Assembly: GCF_947492535.1 (NCBI RefSeq)
Contig: NZ_CANLNH010000016.1
Span: forward strand, 1-64,000
Source of the DNA: an uncultured Dokdonia sp.
GTDB lineage: Bacteria; Bacteroidota; Bacteroidia; Flavobacteriales; Flavobacteriaceae
DNA: 64,000 nt
Direction: 5' to 3'
Part shown: in pieces, positions 8,013 through 15,978 of the stretch
Numbering within the stretch: position 1 is the stretch's first letter
Layout of the letters: each line of letters begins with the position of its first letter
Notes under the pieces: generated by a model
Told to the model about the DNA's origin: nothing
The model's input: the letters and a program-made list of their open reading frames with translations, nothing else
Databases searched by the model: none
Program-made: the position numbers and the translations under genes

Positions 8013-8707
8013 ATACCTCAGCACAAACACCTATAAAGATTGATATTGTTTCAGATGTAGCCTGTCCATGGTGTTATGTAGGGAAACGTAGACTTGAAAA
8101 AGCGCTTGCAGAATGGGATGGTGCACCTGTAGAAGTAGAATGGCATCCGTATCAATTAGATCCTAGTATGCCAACAGAAGGGTTGAATAGAGATACGTAT
8201 TTAGGAAACAAATTCGGAGATGTTGAGCGTGCACAACAAATGACTGATCACTTAACCAATGTAGGAAAAGAAGAAGGTATTGATTTTGACTTTGGCGATA
8301 CCTGGCTTGCTGTAAATACATTGCCTTTACATCAAATGCTAGCTGTTGCTGGACAAGAAGGCTTTAAGAATGAATTAAAAGAGCGTTTCTTAAAAGCCTA
8401 TTTTGTAGAAACCTTACATCTTAATGACACACAAATATTAGAAAATATTGGTGCTGAATTTGGTTGGAATGCAGAAAAAGTACAAAGTATCATCCAAAAC
8501 AAAGAACTAGGAAACGCGATACAACAAAAGATTGCTCAATATCAAGAACGAGGCGTCTCTGGTGTCCCTTTCTTTATTATTAATAACAAATATGGTATTA
8601 GTGGTGCACAACCTTCAGAAGTGTTTTTAGATGCCTTTAAGCAAATTTCAACATTAGAAAACGCTACCGAAGGAGATAGTTGTGATGTAAACGGAGAAAA
8701 TTGCTAA
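8009..8707 (+). CDS. DsbA-family (FrnE-like) oxidoreductase
   Basis: A 232-aa thioredoxin-fold protein of the FrnE/2-hydroxychromene-2-carboxylate isomerase-like branch of DsbA. The active site is CPWCYVGKRRLEKAL near residue 20 (CxxC present), and the cis-proline loop is GVSGVPFFIIN near 185. It lacks a signal peptide, so it acts in the cytoplasm, unlike classical DsbA. Two extra cysteines lie at the extreme C-terminus (DSCDVNGENC), resembling the additional cysteine pair described for FrnE. It likely takes part in disulfide exchange or stress protection. A good terminator follows immediately. Confidence 0.87.
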   Translation: MNTSAQTPIKIDIVSDVACPWCYVGKRRLEKALAEWDGAPVEVEWHPYQLDPSMPTEGLNRDTYLGNKFGDVERAQQMTDHLTNVGKEEGIDFDFGDTWLAVNTLPLHQMLAVAGQEGFKNELKERFLKAYFVETLHLNDTQILENIGAEFGWNAEKVQSIIQNKELGNAIQQKIAQYQERGVSGVPFFIINNKYGISGAQPSEVFLDAFKQISTLENATEGDSCDVNGENC

Positions 8708-8729
8708 AGACACATACATATATACAACA

Positions 8730-8760
8730 AAACCACTTCATATTTTGAAGTGGTTTTTTT
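8730..8760 (+). terminator. Rho-independent terminator
   Basis: AAACCACTTCA (8730-8740) pairs with TGAAGTGGTTT (8746-8756) over a TATTT loop and continues into a T run. It lies 23 bases after the DsbA-like stop. Confidence 0.88.
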
Positions 8761-8825
8761 TATACGCATAAAGTGATAGCAAACACCCTGTCTCAATTTT
8801 CTATCCATTTTGAAAAAAAATAATC

Positions 8826-8833
8826 TAAATTTG
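8826..8833 (+). promoter_or_regulatory. Candidate Bacteroidota -7 box
   Basis: TAAATTTG fits the TAnnTTTG -7 element of Bacteroidota. A TTTG occurs at 8809-8812, but the 13-base gap is shorter than the usual spacing. It precedes the LytTR gene by about 70 bases. Confidence 0.35.
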
Positions 8834-8904
8834 AAAAGAAGATAGGTTACATTTAGTCTATAATGAGGCTATTAAAAAATATCCTTTAGTACAGTATACA
8901 ACTC

Positions 8905-9699
8905 ATGGCACAATCATTACCGCTATATACATCTTATAAATTTCATATGATGATAGGAGCTATCATAAGCCTATGGTTAGTCGTCTTTTTAGTTCTTATT
9001 GCACCTTTTGACGCTTCAGATCTATCTTTTATGATTAGAGTACAAATACTACCCTTTTATGGCGTGATCTCATTTATAGGTTATATGGTGCTTATTCCTT
9101 TGCAAAATTGGATATTTAGGACGAAGAACCGTTGGACGCTTATTTCTGAAATCCTTTTTATTTTTGTTTTTAATATTCTTGTCCTTATAGGTAGTTTCTG
9201 GTATTATAAGACTGGAATCATTAATGGAGATTATTCTTTTTCTAAATTTTCTTTGGAAGTCTATACGCCTATTTGTTTCATTTTATTATCCATTTTAATT
9301 TTTTCGAGATGGTTTCTTAATAGAAAAGCGCCTACTAAACCTATTTCAAAAATTACAATAACGGGAGAAAACAAATTAGATATTTTACAGATCTATCCTT
9401 CTGATCTTATTAGTATTTCTAGTGCCGATAATTATATAGAGGTGAGTTACCTCAAAGGAAATCTACTTCAAAAAAAACTATTGCGGAATACCTTAAAAAA
9501 TATACAGGAAGAAATTCCGAGTCTGTTACGAGTGCATCGTTCTCACCTTATCAACCCTATTCATTTTAAAGAATGGAAAAGTGCTACATTATTAGGATTG
9601 ACTCAAAGTGAAATTCCTGTTTCAAAAAAATACAAACAAGCCGTTTTAGATCTAAATCATTCATCCCTAAAAACGAATACTTCACCCCTAACCCTTTAA
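8905..9699 (+). CDS. Membrane-anchored LytTR-family transcriptional regulator
   Basis: A 264-aa protein with four hydrophobic segments in its first 140 residues (about 14-34, 48-68, 80-102 and 118-136), followed by a LytTR DNA-binding domain at about 148-250. The domain shows the typical LISISSADNYIEVSY, LLRVHRSHLINP and IPVSKKYK motifs. This is the common Bacteroidota arrangement in which a membrane sensor carries the DNA-binding domain directly, without a response-regulator receiver. The serine hydrolase gene begins 66 bases downstream on the same strand and may be co-transcribed or regulated, but this is inference. Confidence 0.85.
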   Translation: MAQSLPLYTSYKFHMMIGAIISLWLVVFLVLIAPFDASDLSFMIRVQILPFYGVISFIGYMVLIPLQNWIFRTKNRWTLISEILFIFVFNILVLIGSFWYYKTGIINGDYSFSKFSLEVYTPICFILLSILIFSRWFLNRKAPTKPISKITITGENKLDILQIYPSDLISISSADNYIEVSYLKGNLLQKKLLRNTLKNIQEEIPSLLRVHRSHLINPIHFKEWKSATLLGLTQSEIPVSKKYKQAVLDLNHSSLKTNTSPLTL

Positions 9700-9727
9700 A
9701 ATAGGGAGTTTTGATTGTTTTTACGTA

Positions 9728-9735
9728 TACTTTTG
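9728..9735 (+). promoter_or_regulatory. Candidate Bacteroidota -7 box
   Basis: TACTTTTG fits TAnnTTTG, with TTTG at 9710-9713, a rather short 14-base spacing. It lies 30 bases before the preferred start of the serine hydrolase. Confidence 0.35.
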
Positions 9736-9765
9736 AAACATCATTTAATTTTAAAAAATCAAATC

Positions 9766-10848
9766 ATGCAAAAGTATTTTTTACTCATAAGCGCCTTATT
9801 TATTTTACACACTACTAGTGCACAAACACAACATAAAAAAGCCGACTCTTTAGTAACAACACTTATATCAGAGAACATCGTTGTAGGTCTTGTTGCTGGA
9901 TATTCTGTAAACGGAGACACAAAATGGCAATCGGCAAAAGGATATGCAGATCTTGAGAACAAGAAAGAGATGGAAATAACCACCATCACAAGACCTGCGT
10001 CTATTGCTAAATCAATGACTGCACTAGCTGTGATGCAATTGGTAGAACAAGGTCTTATAGATATTGACAAACCTATACAAACCTACCTTCCTGAGTATCC
10101 TACGCAAAAGAAGACACAGATTACGACAAGACATCTATTATCACACACCTCTGGTATTAATGGTTATAAAAATGGTAAGGAAGCACAAAACACAAAAGAA
10201 TATGCGACAATGGCAGATGCTGTCGATGTATTTAAAAACAGAAAACTTCTTTTTGAGCCAGGCGCTCGCTTTAGCTATACGACCTATGGATATACCGTTT
10301 TAGGACTACTTATTGAGAAAGTTTCTGGAAGTACTTACGGAGCATATATGCAAAAGAACATTTGGGATAAAGCAGGTATGAAACATACGGGTATCGAAAA
10401 ATATGGAGTTACCATGACTGGCAAATCAGAATTGTATCATCGTAGAAAAGGAAAAATAAAAAAATCAACTCCAAATAATCTAAGTAATAGAATCCCTGGG
10501 GGTGGTTTTTATACCACATTAGAAGACATCCTTCTTTTTGGAAATGCTGTTTTAGAAAATACCCTAGTTTCAGAAAGCACTTTAGATTTGATGAGACAGC
10601 ATCATAGCCTAGAAAAAGAAGCAAATGCATATGGTTTTGGTTGGTTTTTATACAACCCAAAACCCAATGAAGGCGCTATCATTGGTCATAGTGGCGAACA
10701 ATCAGGATCTGCATCACAACTCTTTATCATACCAAGTACAAAAACAGTGGTTGTCACCCTCGCAAATACAGCTTTATCTTGGAAAGAGGTATTTGTAACT
10801 ACATCAAGATTGATGGGGATTTCTCAAGAAGAAGTAAAAAACGAATAA
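9766..10848 (+). CDS. Exported beta-lactamase-fold serine hydrolase
   Basis: A 360-aa class C beta-lactamase/D-Ala-D-Ala carboxypeptidase-like hydrolase (PF00144 type). It has a signal peptide ending at about residue 20 (LFILHTTSAQ), the SxxK catalytic motif in RPASIAKSMTA, a YxN-like Tyr in SYTTYGYTVLG, and a C-terminal GHSGEQSG triad loop. An upstream TTG at 9715 is in frame, but it would put 17 hydrophilic residues before the signal peptide and would start ahead of the candidate -7 box, so I choose the ATG at 9766. Such proteins in Bacteroidota are usually peptidases or esterases and not resistance enzymes. It may form a unit with the preceding LytTR regulator. Confidence 0.85.
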   Translation: MQKYFLLISALFILHTTSAQTQHKKADSLVTTLISENIVVGLVAGYSVNGDTKWQSAKGYADLENKKEMEITTITRPASIAKSMTALAVMQLVEQGLIDIDKPIQTYLPEYPTQKKTQITTRHLLSHTSGINGYKNGKEAQNTKEYATMADAVDVFKNRKLLFEPGARFSYTTYGYTVLGLLIEKVSGSTYGAYMQKNIWDKAGMKHTGIEKYGVTMTGKSELYHRRKGKIKKSTPNNLSNRIPGGGFYTTLEDILLFGNAVLENTLVSESTLDLMRQHHSLEKEANAYGFGWFLYNPKPNEGAIIGHSGEQSGSASQLFIIPSTKTVVVTLANTALSWKEVFVTTSRLMGISQEEVKNE

Positions 10849-10873
10849 GTTGTTTATAAATATGGGATTGTTG

Positions 10874-10960
10874 TATACGCTTTAACGCTACGCTCTCCCT
10901 ACGGTCGTGAACCTGCCTGTCTACAGGCAGGTCTCACAGGTTCGATTTCGCGAAAGCGAA
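10874..10960. repeat. Interrupted CTTTCGCGAAAG palindrome carrying an inner hairpin
   Basis: The left arm TATACGCTTT (10874-10883) is separated from the right part TTTCGCGAAAGCG (10946-10958) by about 62 bases. These contain the perfect stem ACCTGCCTGT (10911-10920) and ACAGGCAGGT (10923-10932), bounded by GAACCTG and CAGGTTC. It lies between convergent genes and could also act as a bidirectional transcription stop. A second interrupted copy is at 60987-61038. Confidence 0.75.
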
Positions 10961-10973
10961 ACCAAACAAGAAC

Positions 10974-12254
10974 TTATTCCAAATCAGTAATCCATTTAAT
11001 CCCTTTTGATGTAAGTGGATAGTCTTTAAATGTCTTAGCTGTTGTTTTAATCCAGAAGGTATCTTGTCGATGAGTGCCTTCAAAAATGTAAGTCCAATCT
11101 GATTCTTTCTTATATCTAAATTGGTAAATGTCATTGGTATCTCCTCGCATGGGGTGAAACGTTAAGGTGTGTGCAAGCGTATCTGCTTTAAAAGAAAAAT
11201 AGTCCTTAAAATTATTCTCTTTTCCCATCGTAAGGGTTTCTGGAAGATAAGAACTCCCATTTATAACAATAGATTTCCAAACAGTATTACTTTTATCTAA
11301 TGATAGGGTATCCCCATTTTTAATAAGCATTTTAATCGTATGATGGCCTGTTAGAGAAGGATATTTATTAGCCGTTTGGCTATCTATACGACCTGAAAGA
11401 TGGAACCCAAACGAAATTAAAGTATACACGAGCAACACCCCTTTAAAAACATGTCCAATCCTTTTAGATTTTTGAGTAGTAAACAAGGAAGGAAGTACAT
11501 TGGGCTGAGTCGATTGGTTGAGAATCATAAAGCGAACTAATCGCTTGTGATCATAGGCAAGAAGCAATAACGTCATTAAAAATAAATGTATCGCAAACAT
11601 CTTGACACGTACATCATACCCTATATCTATCAAGACTACATTGGCCATCGCAATAAACAGAATAATCGCTCCTATAAAGGTGGTTTTTCTAAATAGTAAA
11701 AACAAACCTCCTATTACCTCTATCCATCCACTCGTCATGGTATAAAACTTAGAATAACTCATAAACGTCCATAAGTAACTCATCCCATTATGACTACCTA
11801 TTGTTCCTTCTAATCGATTTAAATCCATCTCTCCAAATTGCAGCATAAATACTTTTGCAAGGCCATAAAGAATGAGGGTAAGTCCTACGTGATATCGCAA
11901 TATCGTATACAGAAGTACTTTCAGTTTTTGAGTATATGATGCATTGCGTTTTGCATCTATAAATACCCAAATTGCTGTTCCTATAACAGATAGTACGGCT
12001 ATCAGCGAAAAACGACTGTAATCATACTTAGAATCAAACCCATTCATGAGATTAGACCTGTTAAACTCCCAGCCAAAAACCGTCTCGCCAAACCAAACCG
12101 TAATCCCTTCCCAAAAAGAAATATCACTGGCAGTTAACTCCTGAATATATTCAAATCCATAGGGATATATATACAAAACAACATATAGAAATAAGAAGCG
12201 ATAACCTGCCTTTTTTAAAAGCGTTTCCTCTTGATGGGTCCCTGTATCTGTCAT
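10974..12254 (-). CDS. DoxX-like integral membrane protein with C-terminal extracytoplasmic domain
   Basis: A 426-aa membrane protein. Hydrophobic segments fall near residues 20-38, 80-100, 115-138, 155-178, 185-203 and 210-235, then one at about 272-290. About 130 hydrophilic residues follow at the C-terminus. The central segments, with LILYGLAKVFMLQF and GGLFLLFRKTTFIGAII, resemble the DoxX/DoxD-like family. The beta-rich tail (residues 295-426) is likely exported. Function is unknown; DoxX members are tied loosely to redox or quinone-linked membrane functions. It is monocistronic, and its stop faces the serine hydrolase. Confidence 0.7.
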   Translation of the reverse strand: MTDTGTHQEETLLKKAGYRFLFLYVVLYIYPYGFEYIQELTASDISFWEGITVWFGETVFGWEFNRSNLMNGFDSKYDYSRFSLIAVLSVIGTAIWVFIDAKRNASYTQKLKVLLYTILRYHVGLTLILYGLAKVFMLQFGEMDLNRLEGTIGSHNGMSYLWTFMSYSKFYTMTSGWIEVIGGLFLLFRKTTFIGAIILFIAMANVVLIDIGYDVRVKMFAIHLFLMTLLLLAYDHKRLVRFMILNQSTQPNVLPSLFTTQKSKRIGHVFKGVLLVYTLISFGFHLSGRIDSQTANKYPSLTGHHTIKMLIKNGDTLSLDKSNTVWKSIVINGSSYLPETLTMGKENNFKDYFSFKADTLAHTLTFHPMRGDTNDIYQFRYKKESDWTYIFEGTHRQDTFWIKTTAKTFKDYPLTSKGIKWITDLE

Positions 12255-12320
12255 ACAATATTCGTTTTTTAGTCTTACGAATGTACTAAATGATCTTATG
12301 CAAAAATGTTAATGCATTAT

Positions 12321-12340
12321 ATGCTTTCACGAAAGCGTAT
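12321..12340. repeat. CTTTCGCGAAAG palindrome, variant copy
   Basis: ATGCTTTCACGAAAGCGTAT differs from the consensus at the centre (CAC for CGC) and one outer base. It lies between the DoxX-like gene and the decayed small gene. Confidence 0.8.
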
Positions 12341-12395
12341 ATAGTATATTTCATAGTTTTAATTTAAAATAAAGTAGTTATACGGTAATACAAAT

Positions 12396-12605
12396 ACGAC
12401 CATTCGTTTTGCAAAAATATCAAATATCATAGCAGATCTTTTAGAAAATCAACTGGTATCAAGTATATATGATGATTTTTACAAACGAGCAGTCATTTGA
12501 GCAAAACTATCGATGGCAGCAGCAGATAAAAGGGTTTTAAATCCTGATAGTGCTGTGTATGAATTACACAGAATTCATCGTCACTCTGGAGAATTAAAGA
12601 GTTAA
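12396..12605 (+). pseudogene. Decayed small gene (about 69 codons)
   Basis: One frame reads TTIRFAKISNIIADLLENQL, then VSSIYDDFYKRAVI, an internal TGA, then AKLSMAAADKRVLNPDSAVY and ELHRIHRHSGELKS before TAA at 12603. Amino-acid composition stays protein-like on both sides of the stop. Changing TGA to TGG and ACG (12396) to ATG would give a complete small helical protein. I infer a gene inactivated by point mutations. I do not recognise the family. The second half could still be translated from the ATG at 12513. Confidence 0.4.
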
Positions 12606-12707
12606 TAATACGTATATTTTAAAATCAGGTAGATTTACGGGGGTAAAAAGGTGTATATAATGTGTATTTTAATGCTTCATAATTAACTAACGATTTTAAT
12701 ACTCAAT

Positions 12708-13301
12708 ATGGATACTACAGTTACACAAACAAAAGATAGAATTAAACTCCCTTTTGCATTTGACACGTCAAAAATGCTAGAAGAATTTAAAAGTTTACAG
12801 TTTGGACAATTTGAGTATTACAATGTAATTCCATTACGTGCGCCTGCGCATGAAGTAGACACAACGCTTCCTTTCCCTCCTCCTGCTATGGACTATGCTG
12901 ATGGTTCATGGACTGATTGGATGGATACACCAGCGATGAATGCATCTCCATACTTTCAAAGTATCATCAATACATTTAAAGAGCATACCAAAGTAACCTT
13001 AGTACGCTTGCTTAGGTTGGCTCCGAACTCAACGGTTAGAGAGCATACAGATCCTACCTTAGGCTTAGAAGTAGAGCGATCTGTGATTCGGCTTACAGTA
13101 CCTATTCTTAATAATGATCAGGTAGAATTTTATCTTAACAATACAACGGTTCCTATGAAACCGGGGGAATGTTGGTATTTACGTCTTACAGATCCACATA
13201 GAGTGATTAATAATGGTAATGAAGAACGTATTAACCTCACTATTGATATGATTCCAAATGATTGGATTCGAAAGATCATTGCAGATAGCGAAAACGCATA
13301 G
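12708..13301 (+). CDS. Aspartyl/asparaginyl beta-hydroxylase-like Fe(II)/2-oxoglutarate oxygenase
   Basis: A 197-aa cupin-fold dioxygenase of the Asp/Asn beta-hydroxylase family (PF05118-like). The iron-binding HxD is visible in STVREHTDPTLG, the distal His in RLTDPHRVINNG, and the 2-oxoglutarate-binding Arg in EERINLTIDM. The core is complete although the protein is short. Family members hydroxylate Asp or Asn in proteins or act on amino acids and peptides; the substrate here is unknown. No signal peptide is present. It is followed after about 120 bases by the dienelactone-hydrolase-like gene, but no functional link can be claimed. Confidence 0.85.
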   Translation: MDTTVTQTKDRIKLPFAFDTSKMLEEFKSLQFGQFEYYNVIPLRAPAHEVDTTLPFPPPAMDYADGSWTDWMDTPAMNASPYFQSIINTFKEHTKVTLVRLLRLAPNSTVREHTDPTLGLEVERSVIRLTVPILNNDQVEFYLNNTTVPMKPGECWYLRLTDPHRVINNGNEERINLTIDMIPNDWIRKIIADSENA

Positions 13302-13422
13302 TATATAGATTACTCAAGCTCTAATATGCTTTCATTAAATGACTTATACAATATTATGAGTATATTTAAACAAGATCATTTATCTATAAAGTGCTATAAA
13401 GATATACAAAACCTATCTTATT

Positions 13423-14190
13423 ATGAGTTCCATCACACAAATAGAAGCATACCAAAAAGAAACGTTTACGAGTACATTACGTAATGGTAAAACGGTTACG
13501 CATGACGTATATACGCAAGGCAATGGACCTAAAGTACTCATTCTTATACAAGAGCTACCTGGTATAGGTCAAGAGACATTAGCGCTTGCAGATATGTTTG
13601 TAAGTGAAGGATATACAGTAGTATTACCTCATCTCTTTGGGAAAATTGGAAAAACTTCCATGGTGCTAAATACCCTTAAAGTGTTCTGTATGCGTAAGCA
13701 ATTTCGTGTATTTGCAAAAAATGAATCAAGTCCCATCGTCGATTTTTTATCTGATCTCTGTACGCACACCAAAGAAAAACACCAAGTACCTGGTGTTGCC
13801 GTGATTGGAATGTGTCTCACTGGAAATTTTGCAATTTCACTAATGGCAAATGAAGCGGTACTCGCTGGATTTGCGAGTCAGCCATCATTACCACTAATGA
13901 AGCAGAATCATATACATATGAGTGCGAAAGAAATTACGGATGTCAAAAATAGATTAGATGACATTGGTCCTATGCATTGCGCACGAATACAAGGAGATAA
14001 AATATGTACTGCACAACGGTTTGATGTTTATAGAAAAACATTTAATGCAGACAGAGAACGCATTATTCTTCACGAGTTGCCTGGAGACGGACATTCTATA
14101 CTAACACTAGATTTTGTAGATGAAGCGGGACACCCTACAAAAGAAGCACTTAACGATGTACTTACGTATTTTAATAATCAGTTAAACTAA
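13423..14190 (+). CDS. Dienelactone hydrolase family protein
   Basis: A 255-aa alpha/beta hydrolase with a cysteine nucleophile. The elbow is VIGMCLTGNFAIS (Cys at about residue 130). The strand-1 loop is LIQELPGIGQET, where the Glu that interacts with the nucleophile in dienelactone hydrolases is present. The C-terminal His is in LPGDGHSILTLDF. The expected C-E-D-H set is therefore largely visible. The true substrate is probably a carboxylic ester or lactone. It is cytosolic. The stop codon lies eight bases from the stop of the convergent YkgJ-type gene, with no hairpin between them. Confidence 0.84.
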   Translation: MSSITQIEAYQKETFTSTLRNGKTVTHDVYTQGNGPKVLILIQELPGIGQETLALADMFVSEGYTVVLPHLFGKIGKTSMVLNTLKVFCMRKQFRVFAKNESSPIVDFLSDLCTHTKEKHQVPGVAVIGMCLTGNFAISLMANEAVLAGFASQPSLPLMKQNHIHMSAKEITDVKNRLDDIGPMHCARIQGDKICTAQRFDVYRKTFNADRERIILHELPGDGHSILTLDFVDEAGHPTKEALNDVLTYFNNQLN

Positions 14191-14197
14191 ATACGTC

Positions 14198-14692
14198 TTA
14201 TTTAGGAATTCTACGTTTCATCTCTTCTACAATATTAAATGCCGCTGGACACATGGCTACATTCTTTAAAGTAAGATTAGAAATTTGTTGAAATTTTTTA
14301 CGATCTGTATGCGGAAATTCTCTACACGCCTTCGGTCTCACATCATAAATAGAACAATAGTTATCGGCTCCTAAAAAAGTACATGGTACACTTTGTAATA
14401 CATAGTCATTATCTTCATCAATACGCAAATACGTATCAATAAAAGCCTGCTCTTTCATTCTAAAATGCTTTGATATACGTGTAATATCCTTATCTGTAAA
14501 TAACGGTCCCGTAGTTTTACAGCAATTTGCGCATTCCAGACAATCGGTACGCTCAAATTCTTCCTCATGCAATTCTTGCATGATATAGTCTAACTTCTTA
14601 GGTGGTTTTTTACGCAACTTTGCAAAGAACTTTTTGTTCTCGTTATGTTTATCTTTGGCAAGCTGTGGTAAAGATTTTAGCAAGTCTTCCAT
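14198..14692 (-). CDS. YkgJ-type cysteine cluster protein
   Basis: A 164-aa protein of the YkgJ/CxxCxxCC family (PF03692), thought to chelate zinc or iron. The cysteine cluster is DCLECANCCKTTGP (around residues 56-69), with further ligands in CTFLGADNYCSIYDVRP and RPKACREFPH, and a late Cys in NVAMCPAAF. The N-terminal 50 residues are basic and helical. The family's role is not settled. The gene is divergent from the methyltransferase at 14716, with only 23 bases between starts, so their promoters must overlap. Confidence 0.85.
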   Translation of the reverse strand: MEDLLKSLPQLAKDKHNENKKFFAKLRKKPPKKLDYIMQELHEEEFERTDCLECANCCKTTGPLFTDKDITRISKHFRMKEQAFIDTYLRIDEDNDYVLQSVPCTFLGADNYCSIYDVRPKACREFPHTDRKKFQQISNLTLKNVAMCPAAFNIVEEMKRRIPK

Positions 14693-14715
14693 AACACAAA
14701 TGTAAGCACTATTTT

Positions 14716-15420
14716 ATGGATATAGACATATTTGGACAAGCCGTCAATGATTACTTTGACAAGCAATATTCTGAAGATATTATTGTACATTCTTCTATTG
14801 CCGAAGATGATGTCATTCCTATTCCTTATTTATTCCGCAGCTATGATGAGATGCCTTTGATAGAGCAAAAAGCATTACAATTGTGTAAAGGCAAAACGTT
14901 AGATGTAGGAAGTGGTGCTGGGAGTCACAGTCTTTGGTTACAAGAAAACGGGATAGATGTAACGGCTCTTGATATTTCAAAGGGGTGTCGTACGCTTTCG
15001 CGAAAGCGTATGATCAAAAGCACCCTAACAACCCACATTCTAGATCATAAAGATACTTACGATACCTTACTCATTCTTATGAATGGCACAGGAATTTTTG
15101 AAGAGATTTCTAAAGTGGATAGTTATCTACAACATATAAAGAAATTACTTCGTCCAAACGGACAAATTCTAATAGACGGATCTGATATAAAATATATGTT
15201 TGAAACCGATGATGGTGGATATTGGATAGATATTCATAATGCGTATTATGGCGAAGTGACTATGGGCATGAGTTATAAAGGGCAGCGCTCTAAAGATTTT
15301 AAATGGTTGTATTTGGACTTTGACACACTTAGTCTTTACGCAAAAAAAAATGAGCTCAATTGCGAGCTCATTTTAGAGGGTGAACATTATGATTATCTAG
15401 CACGACTTACTGTTGCATAA
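14716..15420 (+). CDS. SAM-dependent methyltransferase with an embedded palindromic repeat
   Basis: A 234-aa class I methyltransferase. Motif I is TLDVGSGAGSHSLWL (around residues 60-74), the strand-2 acidic end is in VTALDIS, and strand 4/5 features include LLILMNGTGIFE and LLRPNGQILIDGSD. The substrate is unknown. The CTTTCGCGAAAG palindrome at 14991-15010 lies in frame and encodes the strand-2/helix junction RTLSRKRM. The repeat may have been inserted within the fold and tolerated. The 3' end overlaps the convergent DUF2059 gene by 14 bases and contains that gene's terminator hairpin. Confidence 0.84.
   Translation: MDIDIFGQAVNDYFDKQYSEDIIVHSSIAEDDVIPIPYLFRSYDEMPLIEQKALQLCKGKTLDVGSGAGSHSLWLQENGIDVTALDISKGCRTLSRKRMIKSTLTTHILDHKDTYDTLLILMNGTGIFEEISKVDSYLQHIKKLLRPNGQILIDGSDIKYMFETDDGGYWIDIHNAYYGEVTMGMSYKGQRSKDFKWLYLDFDTLSLYAKKNELNCELILEGEHYDYLARLTVA
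14991..15010. repeat. CTTTCGCGAAAG palindrome inside a coding sequence
   Basis: A perfect TACGCTTTCGCGAAAGCGTA within the methyltransferase gene, read in the frame CGT-ACG-CTT-TCG-CGA-AAG-CGT (RTLSRKR). Confidence 0.95.
15342..15374 (-). terminator. Terminator of the DUF2059 gene, embedded in the convergent gene
   Basis: AAAATGAGCTC and GAGCTCATTTT form an 11-bp stem with a 6-base loop. On the minus strand the stem is followed by a run of at least eight T. It lies 33 bases beyond the stop of the minus-strand DUF2059 gene but within the last 26 codons of the plus-strand methyltransferase. Confidence 0.75.
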
Positions 15421-15943
15421 CATAGCCTTTTTCTGCTAGTTTATCTACAAGACCTCTGTATAAATCGCGACTCCAAATTTCGGATACTTCCCCTACTCGA
15501 CGTGCTATTTGTTGTTCTGATGTCAATATCTTTTGACCTGTTGGCGAATTATAAAATACAGAAGCTTGCTTCTGTTGTTCGTAGTCTAATGCTGTTTTAT
15601 CTGCTAATAATTGTTTTCCAGTAGGAGTTTCATAAAACGCAATCATGTTTTTGATATCGTCATGCTCATAGGTTCCTCTGTATGCAGAGACCAACATATT
15701 TAAAATTTTATTTAACTCTGGTGTTGTTTCTTTTTTAAGCTCACTCCATACATCACTTGATACATTTTGATCTTTGTATTGTTTTCCTAATAGTTCAAAC
15801 AATTGATCTATTGCTGCACTATATTGATTTGCAGTTCCATTCATAGTAAGATACCTTAAAACATCTCCATGATAGGTAGATTCTTGGGCATTAAAATGTA
15901 ATGAACTTAAAAAAAATAGTACAAAAAGTAATTTTTTCATCAT
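15407..15943 (-). CDS. Exported DUF2059 protein
   Basis: A 178-aa protein with a signal peptide (MMKKLLFVLFFLSSLHFNAQ, cleavage after NAQ) and a helical DUF2059 domain. The characteristic MIAFYETPTGKQLL and SVFYNSPTGQKIL repeats lie at about 112-145. The function is unknown; the family is periplasmic or exported. It is monocistronic and transcribed away from the zincin lipoprotein at 15979, whose start is 36 bases from its own. Confidence 0.85.
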   Translation of the reverse strand: MMKKLLFVLFFLSSLHFNAQESTYHGDVLRYLTMNGTANQYSAAIDQLFELLGKQYKDQNVSSDVWSELKKETTPELNKILNMLVSAYRGTYEHDDIKNMIAFYETPTGKQLLADKTALDYEQQKQASVFYNSPTGQKILTSEQQIARRVGEVSEIWSRDLYRGLVDKLAEKGYVMQQ

Positions 15944-15978
15944 TTTTACGATTAAATTAGAAGCTTAAATATATAAAA

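Noticed and set aside
9715-9765. TTG start of the serine hydrolase
   Set aside because: It adds residues ahead of a good signal peptide and precedes the candidate -7 box.
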